The translations under genes were made by a program, and so were the position numbers. The notes under the pieces were generated by a model. That model ran no database searches. It had not been told where the DNA came from and saw only the letters and a program-made list of their open reading frames with translations. DNA of 64,000 nucleotides. Source: UBA11524 sp963642705. Lineage in GTDB: Bacteria; Bacillota; Clostridia; Christensenellales; Aristaeellaceae. The stretch is taken from positions 62,001 to 126,000 of the forward strand of contig CAVIHU010000003.1 of assembly GCA_963642705.1 (NCBI GenBank). Reading direction: 5' to 3'. Below are positions 15,793-25,722 of the stretch, one piece after another; the stretch's first letter is position 1, and each line of letters starts with the position of its first letter.

Positions 15793-17304
15793 ATGCAAAA
15801 TTTCTCAGCACATCGTTCATGGTTTCGAAAAGCAGCATGTTCTCTGTTGACGGCGTCCGTTCTGCTCGTCGGCATGCCCGGCACAATCTGCGCGGAGGAG
15901 CCGATGCTGACGTTCGAGGCGGAAGCCGGCACACTGCTCGGTCAGGCGAAAATCGGGCAGAGTGGCATGTGCGTTTCCGGATTGGAGCATGACGGCGATG
16001 GCGTCGCGGTGAACATAACGCTCGACGAGGCTGGCTGGTACGATATCACGGTGCGCGCTGCGGTCATCGGCAGCGGCATGAAAATCAACGAAGTGAACGC
16101 GAACGGTCAGCATGTCGGCGACATCACGAACACGGGTGACTGGTCGAAGGAAACCGTGCCTTACGTGTGGCTGGAGCAGGGCGAAAACACGGTGTCCGTC
16201 ACGAAGAGCTACGGCTGGATTGCAATCGATTCGTTTGCACTGACGAAATCGGCGCCGCTTCCGGATGATATTTACGATGTGGAGCCGACGCTGGTCAATC
16301 CCAACGCGACAGACAGCGCCAAGCGGCTCATGGCGTATCTGTGCGACCAGTACGGGAAGACGGTGCTGTCGGGGCAGCAGTGTCAGGAGGGTCCGTACGG
16401 GCTGGACAATGCGGCCGTCTGGCGCGGCACGGGCGGACAGTACGCCGCAGTTGTCGGCATGGATCTTATCTCGTATTCGCCGGCTCGCGTGGCAAAGGGT
16501 GATACATCGAATGTTATCGAGCAGACCATCGATTACTGGTACGCCGCCGATGAGGGCAAGCTGCCCGGCATCGTGACGCTGTGCTGGCATTGGTGTCCGG
16601 ATGCGCGATACAACAAGAGCGCGAATGATCCGTGGTCGACCTTCTACACTTCCAGCACGAATTTCAACCTCGCGAAGGCGCTGAACGGCGCAGATCCGGA
16701 CGGCTATCGGATGCTGCTGGATGATATCGACGCGATAGCTTTGCAGCTCAAGCGCCTGCAGGATGCGGATGTGCCGGTGCTGTGGCGTCCGTTGCATGAG
16801 GCGAGCGGCGGCTGGTTCTGGTGGGGCGCATCCGGCGCGGAGGCGTATCTGGAGCTTTACAAGCTGATGTACGACAGGCTGACGAACGTGCACGGGCTGA
16901 ACAACCTGATCTGGGTGTGGAACGGACAGGATGCGGCGTGGTATCCGGGCGATGAGTACGTTGACATCATCGGCGAGGACATCTATCCGGGAACACACGT
17001 CTATACCTCGCAGGCGGCGCGCTTCATCAAGGCACTTGGCTACACAAGCGCGCGCAAGCTGATTGCCTTGTCGGAAAACGGCTGCGTCCCTGACCCGGAG
17101 CAGCTTGAACGGGACGGCATCTTCTGGAGCTACTGGTGCACATGGGAAGGCGATTTCGTGCTCAAGAGCGCAGGCTTCAACCGGTACGGCGAGACGTACA
17201 CGGAGAAGAGCATCCTCAAGAAGGCGTATCAGAGCGACCTGGTCATCACGCGCAAGGAGCTGCCGGATTTGCGAAATTATCCGTTGCCGGATGAGTCGGA
17301 ATGA
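15793..17304 (+). CDS. Secreted GH26 beta-mannanase with CBM35-like module
   Basis: Extracellular endo-beta-1,4-mannanase of glycoside hydrolase family 26. Order: Sec signal peptide (residues 1-34), beta-sandwich module of CBM35 type (about 38-152; FEAEAG and GWYDITVRAA are typical), then the GH26 barrel (about 160-485). The acid/base is Glu336 in WRPLHE and the nucleophile Glu428 in LSENG; HWCPD and WWG lie in the expected substrate-binding positions. No lipobox or cell-wall anchor is visible, so release into the medium is likely. The ATG has AAGGGAG nine bases upstream. It opens the carbohydrate region and is followed 82 bases later by the solute-binding fusion. GH26 also includes xylanases and lichenases; mannan is the most likely substrate. 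Confidence 0.9.
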   Translation: MQNFSAHRSWFRKAACSLLTASVLLVGMPGTICAEEPMLTFEAEAGTLLGQAKIGQSGMCVSGLEHDGDGVAVNITLDEAGWYDITVRAAVIGSGMKINEVNANGQHVGDITNTGDWSKETVPYVWLEQGENTVSVTKSYGWIAIDSFALTKSAPLPDDIYDVEPTLVNPNATDSAKRLMAYLCDQYGKTVLSGQQCQEGPYGLDNAAVWRGTGGQYAAVVGMDLISYSPARVAKGDTSNVIEQTIDYWYAADEGKLPGIVTLCWHWCPDARYNKSANDPWSTFYTSSTNFNLAKALNGADPDGYRMLLDDIDAIALQLKRLQDADVPVLWRPLHEASGGWFWWGASGAEAYLELYKLMYDRLTNVHGLNNLIWVWNGQDAAWYPGDEYVDIIGEDIYPGTHVYTSQAARFIKALGYTSARKLIALSENGCVPDPEQLERDGIFWSYWCTWEGDFVLKSAGFNRYGETYTEKSILKKAYQSDLVITRKELPDLRNYPLPDESE

Positions 17305-17386
17305 ACAACAGCAAACGAACAACGTTCCCTTGCGGCTGAAGCAGCCGAAGCAGATAGAAACAAAACAAAGGATGGGAAGGTGAACA

Positions 17387-20300
17387 GTGTTGAGCGGAAA
17401 GAAATCGCTGATGAGCCTGATGCTGGCGCTTGTGCTGATCCTCGCGGGCGTTGCGCTGGCGGAGGACATGCTCTCGGATGCCGAAGCTCCAGCGAAAGAA
17501 CAAGCCGTTGGTGCGACGACGCTGACGAACGAGGATTATCAGCAGATCGTGAGTACCTACTCCATTGACGCATCGATTCCCGGCTATACGGATTATCTGG
17601 CCTCCTATGAGGATGCCGATCGTCCGAATGAAGTCGTGACGGTGGATGCGGAGACATTCGTCCGCTATGAGGAGGATGGCGTTGCTGCTGACCCTCAGAT
17701 TTTCGCCGATTACGAGGGCATGGCTGGCAACAGCGTGCTGACGGGCGAGGAGTCGCTGACGGAATGGGTCGTGGATGTGCCGGAAAGCGGTCTCTACGAT
17801 TTGACGCTGCTGTATTACCCCTATGAGGGCAAGAACGGCGCCATCCAGCGTGCGTTCTTCATCGACGGCAAGCTGCCCTACAGCGAACTGGCGATGGTGG
17901 ACTTCAACCGCATCTGGATTAACGGTACGTACGAGTCAGTGACGGATGAAAGCGGCGTGATCGTCCGCGTGTGGGAGAAGGACAATCAGGGCAACGACCT
18001 GAAGCCGTCTGCCATCGAGCGGCCGGAATGGTGCACGCGCGGCCTGCATGACTCCAACGGTTACATCTCCGAGGAGATGAGCATCTACATGGAGAAGGGT
18101 CAGCACACGCTGACGCTCCTGTCAATGCGCGAGCCGATGCTGCTGCGTTCCATCACGCTGTCCAACAGTGCGCGCCCCTCGTCCTACGCCGAGGTTAAGG
18201 CGGCGGGCGATGCGGCAGGTCGGCAGGATGCGACGGGCGTTTCGGTGCGCTTTGAAGCGGAAAACGCCATCAAGACGTCCTCTCAGATGCTGTACCCTGT
18301 GCAGGATCAGTCCAGTGCGGTTGTGTACCCGATGTCGGCACGCTACCTGCTCAACAACTCCATCGGAAGCAGCTGGAAGAGCGCCGGACAGTGGATCGAG
18401 TGGAATTTCGAGGTGCCAGAGGACGGCTACTACGAAATGACCATGGTGGATAAGCAGAACTTCGTCCGCGGCATCGATGTATACCGCAAGATCATGATCG
18501 ATGGCGAGGTTCCGTTCGAGGAATTCAGTGCCCAGCCCTTCTCCTACAGCCAGACATGGCGCATGGAGACCATCTCCGATGAAAATGACGAGCCGTACCG
18601 CATTTACCTGACCGCCGGCGGGCATACGCTGCGCATGGAGGTTGTGCTGGGCGATATGGCGGATATCATCTCGCAGGTGCAGGACTGCGTCCAGCAGCTC
18701 AACACTATCTACCGTCAGGTGATCTACATCACAGGCGTTGCGCCTGACCAGTACCGTGACTATCAGCTGACGGCATCGCTGCCCATGCTCGAGGGGGAGC
18801 TTCGCCGCGTCCAGACCGATCTGGATACTGCCATTGCCGCGCTGGAAAGGACGGCCGGCAATGATTCGGATAAGCTGACGGTGCTGCGCACGATGACGGA
18901 TCAGCTTGATGAGCTGATTGAGGATCAGGAACGCTTCACCGAGGTGCTGTCGTCCTTCAAGACAAATGTTCGCGCGTGCGGCAACTGGATTACGCAGGTG
19001 CTTGACCAGCCACTGCAGGTTGATCGATTCTACATCCATTCTGCCGACACGCAGCCGACGCTCGACAACGCCGGCTGGTGGGACGGCGTTGTGCATGAAG
19101 CAGAGCGCCTGTATTATTCCTTCATTATTGACTACAACAAGGTCGGCAACGTTGCCGAGGGCGACAGCGAGAATGTCGTCCTGACGCTGTGGATTGGCAC
19201 CGGACGCGACCAGGCGAACGTCATCAAGTCGTTGATTGACGAGAAGTTCACGCCGGCAACGGGTATTTCCGTCAACGTGCAGCTCGTTGACATGAACACG
19301 CTGCTGCGCGCAACGCTCTCCGGCGAAGGACCCGATGTCGCGATTCAGGTTGCGAACACGAACGGCATTGCCGGCGCGGTGCTGAACACGGGCAACGATA
19401 CGCCGGTCAACTACGGTCTGCGCAACGCCGTACTGGATTTGACGAGGTTCGAGGACTTCAAGGAGATTGCGGCGCGCTTCAATGAGAGCGCCATCGTGCC
19501 CTTCACGTTTGACGGCGCGACCTATGCACTGCCGGACACGCAGACGTGGCTGATGATGTTCTATCGCAAGGACATTCTGGCGGAAATCGGGCTGGAGGTG
19601 CCCAAGACGTGGGACGAGGTCAAGGTTGCCATGTCGGTGCTGAGCAAGAATCAGATGGAATTCGGCATGCTGCCGTCCGAACAGGTCTTCGCAATGCTGC
19701 TCTACCAGAACGGCGGCCGATACTATACGGATGACGAGGCTGCGTCAGCGCTCGATGAGGACGTGGCAATCAACGTGTTCAAGAAATACTGCGAATACTA
19801 TACGGATTACAAGCTGGACAAGGAAACGTCCGTTGAGGAGCGCTTCCGCACGGGCGAGTGCCCCATCATCATTTCCGACTACACCACCTACAACAACCTG
19901 CAGGTGTCCGCGCCGGATATCCTCGGTCTGTGGGACTTCACCTGCGTGCCGGGCACGGTGCAGGAGGATGGCTCCATTGACCGCTCGACCGGATCAACAG
20001 GTCTGGCAGACATCATCATGAGCGCAACGGAATACCCGGATGAAAGCTGGGAGTTCCTCAAGTGGTGGACGAGCACGGAAACGCAGACGCTCTACGGCCG
20101 CGAGATGGAATCGCTCATGGGCGCGTCGGCACGTGTCGCGACGGCAAACGTTGAGGCGCTGGCGAATCTGTCCTGGCCGATGCGGGATTATCGTGCGCTG
20201 ATTGAGCAGATGAGCAGCGTCAAGGGTATTCCGCAGGTGCCGGGCGGCTACTACACGTGGCGCAACATCAGCAATGCCTTCTATACCATTACAACGGATA

Positions 20301-20437
20301 CCGCAACGAACAATACAACCCCGCGTGAGGCGCTGATGGACAAGGTCTATTACATCAACGCTGAGATTGACTACAAGCGCACCGAGTTTGGTCTGCCGCT
20401 GCATCAGTCGGAGACGAACACGGTAAAGGAGGAGTAA
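17387..20437 (+). CDS. Extracellular solute-binding protein fused to lectin-like modules, 1016 aa
   Basis: A signal peptide with no lipobox (cleavage predicted at ALA-ED) is followed by two CBM-like beta-sandwich modules (about residues 60-275 and 285-425; the second starts VSVRFEAENAI), a helical or coiled-coil segment (about 425-560), and a C-terminal family-1 ABC solute-binding domain (about 595-1010; LTLWIGTGRDQANVIKSLIDEKF, later GPDVAIQV and STGLADIIMS). Ordinary solute-binding proteins have about 420-450 residues, so more than half of this protein is extra. GTG start six bases after GGGAAGG. The permease pair follows with almost no gap. It probably captures an oligosaccharide while holding on to polymer or to another envelope part. 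Confidence 0.88.
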   Translation: MLSGKKSLMSLMLALVLILAGVALAEDMLSDAEAPAKEQAVGATTLTNEDYQQIVSTYSIDASIPGYTDYLASYEDADRPNEVVTVDAETFVRYEEDGVAADPQIFADYEGMAGNSVLTGEESLTEWVVDVPESGLYDLTLLYYPYEGKNGAIQRAFFIDGKLPYSELAMVDFNRIWINGTYESVTDESGVIVRVWEKDNQGNDLKPSAIERPEWCTRGLHDSNGYISEEMSIYMEKGQHTLTLLSMREPMLLRSITLSNSARPSSYAEVKAAGDAAGRQDATGVSVRFEAENAIKTSSQMLYPVQDQSSAVVYPMSARYLLNNSIGSSWKSAGQWIEWNFEVPEDGYYEMTMVDKQNFVRGIDVYRKIMIDGEVPFEEFSAQPFSYSQTWRMETISDENDEPYRIYLTAGGHTLRMEVVLGDMADIISQVQDCVQQLNTIYRQVIYITGVAPDQYRDYQLTASLPMLEGELRRVQTDLDTAIAALERTAGNDSDKLTVLRTMTDQLDELIEDQERFTEVLSSFKTNVRACGNWITQVLDQPLQVDRFYIHSADTQPTLDNAGWWDGVVHEAERLYYSFIIDYNKVGNVAEGDSENVVLTLWIGTGRDQANVIKSLIDEKFTPATGISVNVQLVDMNTLLRATLSGEGPDVAIQVANTNGIAGAVLNTGNDTPVNYGLRNAVLDLTRFEDFKEIAARFNESAIVPFTFDGATYALPDTQTWLMMFYRKDILAEIGLEVPKTWDEVKVAMSVLSKNQMEFGMLPSEQVFAMLLYQNGGRYYTDDEAASALDEDVAINVFKKYCEYYTDYKLDKETSVEERFRTGECPIIISDYTTYNNLQVSAPDILGLWDFTCVPGTVQEDGSIDRSTGSTGLADIIMSATEYPDESWEFLKWWTSTETQTLYGREMESLMGASARVATANVEALANLSWPMRDYRALIEQMSSVKGIPQVPGGYYTWRNISNAFYTITTDTATNNTTPREALMDKVYYINAEIDYKRTEFGLPLHQSETNTVKEE

Positions 20438-20438
20438 G

Positions 20439-21368
20439 ATGAGCACGAGCCATTCCCCTGCGGTGCATGTGCAGCGCGCCTCCCTGAGCAAAACCATCTG
20501 GAAGCATCGTGCGTCCTATCTGCTGATGGCGCCGTACTTCATCCTGTTTTTTCTTTTTACGGTGCTGCCGGTGGTCATGGCAATCGGCGTGTCCTTCACG
20601 GACTGGAACATGCTCGAAACGCCTGAATTTGTCGGCTGGCAGAACTACGTCAAGCTCCTGCTGGATGATGACATCTTCATCATTTCCCTCAAGAATACGC
20701 TGATTTTCGCCATCATCACGGGGCCTGTCAGCTACATGCTGTGCCTGCTGTTTGCGTGGATTATCAACGAATTCAATCGCGGCATGCGCACGTTCCTGAC
20801 GCTGATTTTCTATGCGCCGTCCATCTGCGGCAACGCGTACATGGTCTGGAACCTGATTCTGACGGGCGACCGGTACGGCTATCTGAACGGTATTCTGCTG
20901 AATTTCGACATCATCAACGAGCCGATTCTGTGGATGAAGACAGAGGCGTATGTCATGCCGATGCTGATTATTGTCCAGCTGTGGCTGAGTCTCGGCACGG
21001 GCTTCCTGTCCTTCATCGCAGGCTTGCAGACGGTGGACAAGAGCATGTATGAGGCGGCAGCCATTGACGGCATCAAGAACCGCTGGCAGGAGCTGTGGTA
21101 TGTGACGCTCCCGGCGATGAAGCCGCAGCTGATGTTCGGCGCGGTCATGCAGATTACGCAGTCCTTCGCGGTTGCGGATATCTCCATCAACCTTGCCGGA
21201 AACCCGTCGGTCAACTATGCGGGCGCAACCATCGTCACCCATTTGCTGGACTACGGTTCAACCCGTATGGAGATGGGCTACGCCTGCGCGATTGCAACCA
21301 TCCTGTTCCTGCTGATGGTCGGCACGAACAAGCTGGTGCAGCGCCTCCTGAGAAGGGTGGGTGAATAA
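20439..21368 (+). CDS. Carbohydrate ABC transporter permease (LplB/UgpA type)
   Basis: A 309-residue membrane protein with six predicted helices of the MalF-like BPD_transp_1 family. The cytoplasmic coupling loop is clear: EAAAIDGIKNRWQELWYVTLP (EAA motif, about residues 205-225). It begins one base after the stop of the solute-binding fusion, and the RBS (AAAGGAGG) lies inside that gene, so translation is coupled. It pairs with the next gene to form the channel. The ATPase is not in the window and is presumably a shared MsmX/UgpC-type subunit. Confidence 0.93.
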   Translation: MSTSHSPAVHVQRASLSKTIWKHRASYLLMAPYFILFFLFTVLPVVMAIGVSFTDWNMLETPEFVGWQNYVKLLLDDDIFIISLKNTLIFAIITGPVSYMLCLLFAWIINEFNRGMRTFLTLIFYAPSICGNAYMVWNLILTGDRYGYLNGILLNFDIINEPILWMKTEAYVMPMLIIVQLWLSLGTGFLSFIAGLQTVDKSMYEAAAIDGIKNRWQELWYVTLPAMKPQLMFGAVMQITQSFAVADISINLAGNPSVNYAGATIVTHLLDYGSTRMEMGYACAIATILFLLMVGTNKLVQRLLRRVGE

Positions 21369-21370
21369 GC

Positions 21371-22303
21371 ATGGCAGAACGCAGAGGACAGGTGGCATTC
21401 AAGGATTTGCCGCCGAAGCTCCAGAAAAAACTGCGCCGGCAGAAGATCATGCCGAAGAAGGCGCGTAAGCTGAACCGCTCCATGGCAGGCAACGCGCTGC
21501 TGTTCACGCTTATGTTCATCTGCGGCATCTTCATGGCGCTGCCGCTTGTCATGATTATCAACAACGCCCTGAAGCCGTTGGATGAATTGTACCAGTATCC
21601 GCCGCGTATTTTCGTCCGAAATCCGAATCTGCGCAACTTCTCGGATTTATTCATCCTCATGAACGACTCGTGGGTGCCCTTCAGCCGCTATATGATGAAT
21701 ACCGTCATCATCACGGTGACGGGCATGGTCGGACACGTCATCGTGGCATCGTGGGCGGCGTATCCGCTGGCGAAGGACAAGTTCCCGGGCAAGAACCTGC
21801 TGTTCGGCATGGTCGTGCTCTCGATGATGTTCTCCTGGACGGTCACGCAGATTCCGCAATACGCCATCATTTCGTGGCTGGGGATCAACAATACCTATTT
21901 TGCGCTGATTTTGCCGGCGTTCTGCTTCGGCATGGGTCTGTATCTGATGAAACAGTTCATGGAGCAGCTGCCGGATTCCCTGATGGAGTCGGCACGCATT
22001 CAGGGCGCGAACGAATGGCAGATTTTCTGGAAAATCGTTATGCCGAACGTCAAGCCCGCCTGGCTGACGCTGGCAATCTTCCAGTTCCAGCAGATGTGGG
22101 GCAATACCGGTTCGCTCTTCCTGCGCGATGAGCAGCTCAAGCCCATGCAGTATGCTCTGCAACAGATCACGGCCGGCGGCGTGTCCCGTGCAGGCGCAGC
22201 GGCTGCTGTGACGTTCATCATCATGGCGGTGCCTGTGCTGTTCTTCCTGCTGTGCCAGAGCAGCATTCTGGAAACCATGACGACCTCGGGCATGAAGGAC
22301 TAA
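21371..22303 (+). CDS. Carbohydrate ABC transporter permease (UgpE/LplC type)
   Basis: The second half of the first permease pair, 310 residues with six predicted helices and a basic cytoplasmic N-terminus (KLQKKLRRQKIMPKKARK). The EAA loop reads ESARIQGANEWQIFWKIVMP. Starts two bases after the preceding gene. Compared with usual UgpE-type permeases the N-terminal basic tail is about 30 residues longer. Located in the cytoplasmic membrane and dependent on a partner ATPase. Confidence 0.93.
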   Translation: MAERRGQVAFKDLPPKLQKKLRRQKIMPKKARKLNRSMAGNALLFTLMFICGIFMALPLVMIINNALKPLDELYQYPPRIFVRNPNLRNFSDLFILMNDSWVPFSRYMMNTVIITVTGMVGHVIVASWAAYPLAKDKFPGKNLLFGMVVLSMMFSWTVTQIPQYAIISWLGINNTYFALILPAFCFGMGLYLMKQFMEQLPDSLMESARIQGANEWQIFWKIVMPNVKPAWLTLAIFQFQQMWGNTGSLFLRDEQLKPMQYALQQITAGGVSRAGAAAAVTFIIMAVPVLFFLLCQSSILETMTTSGMKD

Positions 22304-22317
22304 AGGAGGATAAAAGC

Positions 22318-25071
22318 ATGAAGAAAATGAAGCGGCTCCTCCTCGCATCACTGGCGGTGCTGATGCTGTTTTCCTCCTTTGCACCGTATGCGCAGGCGGA
22401 CACCAAGCTGCCTTACATCACTTACAATTACGATTACTGGAAAGACATTGTCTATACCCCTGCGGCATATGTGCCTGCAGGTACCGTGACCGGCGCGACT
22501 CTTCGATGCAACGGCGAGGAGGTCGGCGCGTTCAAGAATCCGCAGGATTTGTGCGTGGCGGATGACGGCACCATCTACCTGGCGGACAGCGGCAACAACC
22601 GAATCGTTGTCCTGTCGGAGGACATGGCGAGCGTCAAACGGATCATCACCGGCTTTGAGAATCACGGCGTATCGGACACGTTTCAGACGCCGACCGGTGT
22701 CGCGCTGGGCAATGACGGCAAGCTCTACATTGCCGACAGCCTGAACCGCCGTATTGTCGTGCTCAACACGGATGACACGCTCAGCCGCATTATCGAGATT
22801 CCGCAGATGTCGCAGAGCGTCAGCGTGGTGGGCAGCATTAAGTATGCAGTCGGCACGTATGTGGAAGGGCTTGACAAAGTCGCAAATGAAATGAATGCGA
22901 ACGGCCTCCTATACCGAGCGGTGTGCTTCACGAATGGCAGCGGTACGAGTATTACGGATGAGCAGGGCGTGACCTATCAGGTCAGTGCCTATGAACAGGC
23001 GCTCAAGCCGCTCGAAACGACCGTGACGGACAGCAAGGGCGCATCTTACGTCATAGCAGCGGACGGAAAGTCGGTCGTGCGCACCAATGCGGATGGAACG
23101 ACCTTCACCTACCAGAAGTACGACGCGACGACGAACATTGACCTGTTCATCCTGATTGGACGCCTGCTCAAGGGCAACCAGAACATCACGAGCCTGTCCG
23201 GCTTGATTGGTCTGGCGGTGGATGAGGAGGACAACCTCTACTGCATCAGCGCGAAAACCGTGGTGATCCTTGATCAGAAGGGCAACATGGTTTCGGCTAT
23301 CAGCAACTACAAGAGCGAAGCAGGCACCCTGTCCTCTTTCGGTTCGATTACCGAATTTGCCCTGTGCGGCGAAAGGCTGATGATTCGCGATGCGGACAAC
23401 CACATCGCCGAAATGGACCGTCAGGGCGATACGATTCGCAACATCGAAAGCAATTGCATCAGCAGGACGGATGCTTCCGGCGCACTGACCCGCATGACAG
23501 GCATGGCAGGCACGTCTGATACGGATGAAGAAACGGCATTCAAGAACATCATCGGCATTGAGATGACAGGTGATTACCTGATTGTCGGCGAAAAGAGCGG
23601 CGAAGTCAATATTCTGAAGACGTCCGGCAAGATGGTCGGCACGATGACGAATGACGCGCTGCTGGTGCTGGATGCGGCATCGGACACGGTCAACAGCGTG
23701 GATGAGGTCGTGAACGGCAAGCAGATAGAACGCCTGGCGAATGTCTCCGGCGTCGGCATGGCGGACCGGAACGGCACGCAGCGCCTGTGCGTCAAGGAAA
23801 GCAGCGGACGTGTGCTGGTGCTGGATGATCAATACGCCGCGCTGCATACGGCACAGAACAACTGTGTGGAGGTGCAGGATCGCAATGGCACGGTGACGGA
23901 TGTGATTCTCGGCGTGGACGCGGGCGATGGCTTCACGAAATTCACGGAAATCGGCGGCGTTGAGGGTGTAGCGCTTAACAGCGCCAATCAGCTTTGCATT
24001 GCCGACAGCGAGGAGCGGCTGATTGTGCTGGACATGGAAGGCAATGTCGCACGCATGACGGTGAATCCTGACAGCGAGGTGCTCGATGATAACTTCATGT
24101 TCACACCCCTGAAGGTTTCCGTGGACTACGCCGGACGCGTGTACTGCATCGCGCAGAACATGTTCGAGGGCATCATGGTCTTCGAGACGAACGGCGACTT
24201 CACCGGCTTCTTCGGCACGATTTCCGTTGAAATCACTGCATGGGAGAAATTCTGGCGGAAGCTGGCAACGAAGGAGGAGCGCTCGAAACAGCAGCTCTAT
24301 ATCCCGACAGAATTCACCGGCATCGATATCGATGACGAGGGCTTCGTGTACGCTTCCAACAAGGACACGACAGGCGTGCAGGCTGTGCGCCGCCTGAATC
24401 CGAAGGGCGAGGATGTCATTAGAATGGGTCAGTCCAAGAATCTTGGCGGCGACCTTCAAATCAGCGGCGCCTCGCTTTATGCGGGACCGAGCACGATTGT
24501 CGATGTTGTCTACCGCGGCAAGGGCATTTACTCGCTGCTGGACTCCAAGCGCGGCCGCATGATCACCTACGACCATGAGGGCAATCTGCTATACATCTTC
24601 GGCGGACTCGGCACGCAGGCAGGCACGATGGATGCACCTGTCGCCATCGAGCAGGCAGGCGACAAAATGCTCGCGCTGGACTCGAAGCAGGGTACGATCG
24701 TTGTCTTCGGCGAAACGGAGTACGGTCGACTTATCAACGAGGCAGTCGGGCTGCGCTATGACGGCGATGAAACACAGGCAGTGGCGCTCTGGCAGGAGGT
24801 GCTCCGGCTGGACGAAAACAACGAGCTGGCGAACACCGGTATCGGAAAGGCGTATTTGTCTGCAGGCGAAAACAAGCTCGCCATGACGTACCTGAAGCGC
24901 GGACAGAGCCGGGATTACTACTCGGTTGCCTTCAAGCGCTACCGCAACGAAGTAATGAAGGAAAACATCAACTACATTCTGACGGGCGTGATTGTGCTGA
25001 TCATCGCGATTGTGCTGATCGTCAAGGTTATCCGCCCACGAATGAGCAAGAAGAACGGAAGGAGGGCTTAA
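22318..25071 (+). CDS. Membrane-anchored NHL-repeat beta-propeller protein with TPR-like segment
   Basis: A 917-residue exported protein: signal peptide (MKKMKRLLLA...AQA), NHL repeats spread through most of its length (NPQDLCVADDGTIYLADSGN, GVALGNDGKLYIADSLN, GLAVDEEDNLYCIS, GVALNSANQLCIADSEE, GIDIDDEGFVYASN), a TPR-like helical stretch (about 810-865, EAVGLRYDGDETQAVALWQEVL), and one membrane helix near the C-terminus (about 886-908) with a short basic tail inside. The propeller faces outward and could bind glycan or the transporter parts. Start ATG at 22318 with AAAGGAGG nine bases upstream. It sits between the two permease pairs. Confidence 0.82.
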   Translation: MKKMKRLLLASLAVLMLFSSFAPYAQADTKLPYITYNYDYWKDIVYTPAAYVPAGTVTGATLRCNGEEVGAFKNPQDLCVADDGTIYLADSGNNRIVVLSEDMASVKRIITGFENHGVSDTFQTPTGVALGNDGKLYIADSLNRRIVVLNTDDTLSRIIEIPQMSQSVSVVGSIKYAVGTYVEGLDKVANEMNANGLLYRAVCFTNGSGTSITDEQGVTYQVSAYEQALKPLETTVTDSKGASYVIAADGKSVVRTNADGTTFTYQKYDATTNIDLFILIGRLLKGNQNITSLSGLIGLAVDEEDNLYCISAKTVVILDQKGNMVSAISNYKSEAGTLSSFGSITEFALCGERLMIRDADNHIAEMDRQGDTIRNIESNCISRTDASGALTRMTGMAGTSDTDEETAFKNIIGIEMTGDYLIVGEKSGEVNILKTSGKMVGTMTNDALLVLDAASDTVNSVDEVVNGKQIERLANVSGVGMADRNGTQRLCVKESSGRVLVLDDQYAALHTAQNNCVEVQDRNGTVTDVILGVDAGDGFTKFTEIGGVEGVALNSANQLCIADSEERLIVLDMEGNVARMTVNPDSEVLDDNFMFTPLKVSVDYAGRVYCIAQNMFEGIMVFETNGDFTGFFGTISVEITAWEKFWRKLATKEERSKQQLYIPTEFTGIDIDDEGFVYASNKDTTGVQAVRRLNPKGEDVIRMGQSKNLGGDLQISGASLYAGPSTIVDVVYRGKGIYSLLDSKRGRMITYDHEGNLLYIFGGLGTQAGTMDAPVAIEQAGDKMLALDSKQGTIVVFGETEYGRLINEAVGLRYDGDETQAVALWQEVLRLDENNELANTGIGKAYLSAGENKLAMTYLKRGQSRDYYSVAFKRYRNEVMKENINYILTGVIVLIIAIVLIVKVIRPRMSKKNGRRA

Positions 25072-25075
25072 GGCG

Positions 25076-25708
25076 ATGAAAGCACTGTTCAGCAGGGAAA
25101 AATGGCAGCAGCTTTTCTACACCGTTTCGCACCCGTCTGACGGCTTCTATTGGATCCGTCATGCCGAAAAGGGAAGCGTCGCCATTGCCGTCCTGATGGT
25201 CATCCTTTTCGGCATCTGCTTCACTCTCAACCGCCTGTTGGCAGGCTTCGTGGTCAACAACATCAACGAACGCACCGTCAACGCACTGTGGGAAATGAGC
25301 GGCGTCCTGGTCCTCTACCTCCTGCTGTGCGTGGGCAACTGGTCGGTGACGTGCCTGATGGACGGCGAGGGACGATTGAAGGATATCGCCATTGCTATCG
25401 GCTACTCGCTGGTGCCGATGATTGTCAGCTACATCGTGGCGACCATCGTCAGCCAGTTTGTCGCGGAAAATGAGGAGGCGTTCTATTCCATCATCATCTT
25501 CATCGGCACGGCGTATACCTTCATCATGGCGCTGACCGGCATCATGCAGGTGCATAACTACACGCTGGGCAAGACGCTCCTGACGCTGCTGCTGACGCTC
25601 GTGGCTGTGTTCATCATCATTTTCCTGGTCATGCTGGTCGCTAACTTCATCACGCAGGTGGTAGGCTTCTTCAAGAGCATCTACACCGAGCTGATCTTCA
25701 GAGCTTGA
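25076..25708 (+). CDS. YIP1-family membrane protein
   Basis: A 210-residue protein with about five membrane helices and a conserved-looking N-terminal amphipathic segment (FYTVSHPSDGFYWIRHAEKGS), typical of bacterial YIP1-family proteins, where a motif such as HP.dGF..ir precedes the first helix. Functions in bacteria are unknown. It begins four bases after the NHL protein stops and ends just before the DUF5696 gene, so the three are translated as a block. Position inside a transporter run suggests a structural or regulatory role for the membrane complex. Confidence 0.8.
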   Translation: MKALFSREKWQQLFYTVSHPSDGFYWIRHAEKGSVAIAVLMVILFGICFTLNRLLAGFVVNNINERTVNALWEMSGVLVLYLLLCVGNWSVTCLMDGEGRLKDIAIAIGYSLVPMIVSYIVATIVSQFVAENEEAFYSIIIFIGTAYTFIMALTGIMQVHNYTLGKTLLTLLLTLVAVFIIIFLVMLVANFITQVVGFFKSIYTELIFRA

Positions 25709-25722
25709 GCGGAGGTGGAAAG

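Noticed and set aside
22909..24576. Long reverse open frame (555 codons) opposite the NHL protein gene; similar ones at 15817-17469 and 30330-32351
   Set aside because: All lie exactly opposite convincing genes with signal peptides and domains, and lack ribosome binding sites.
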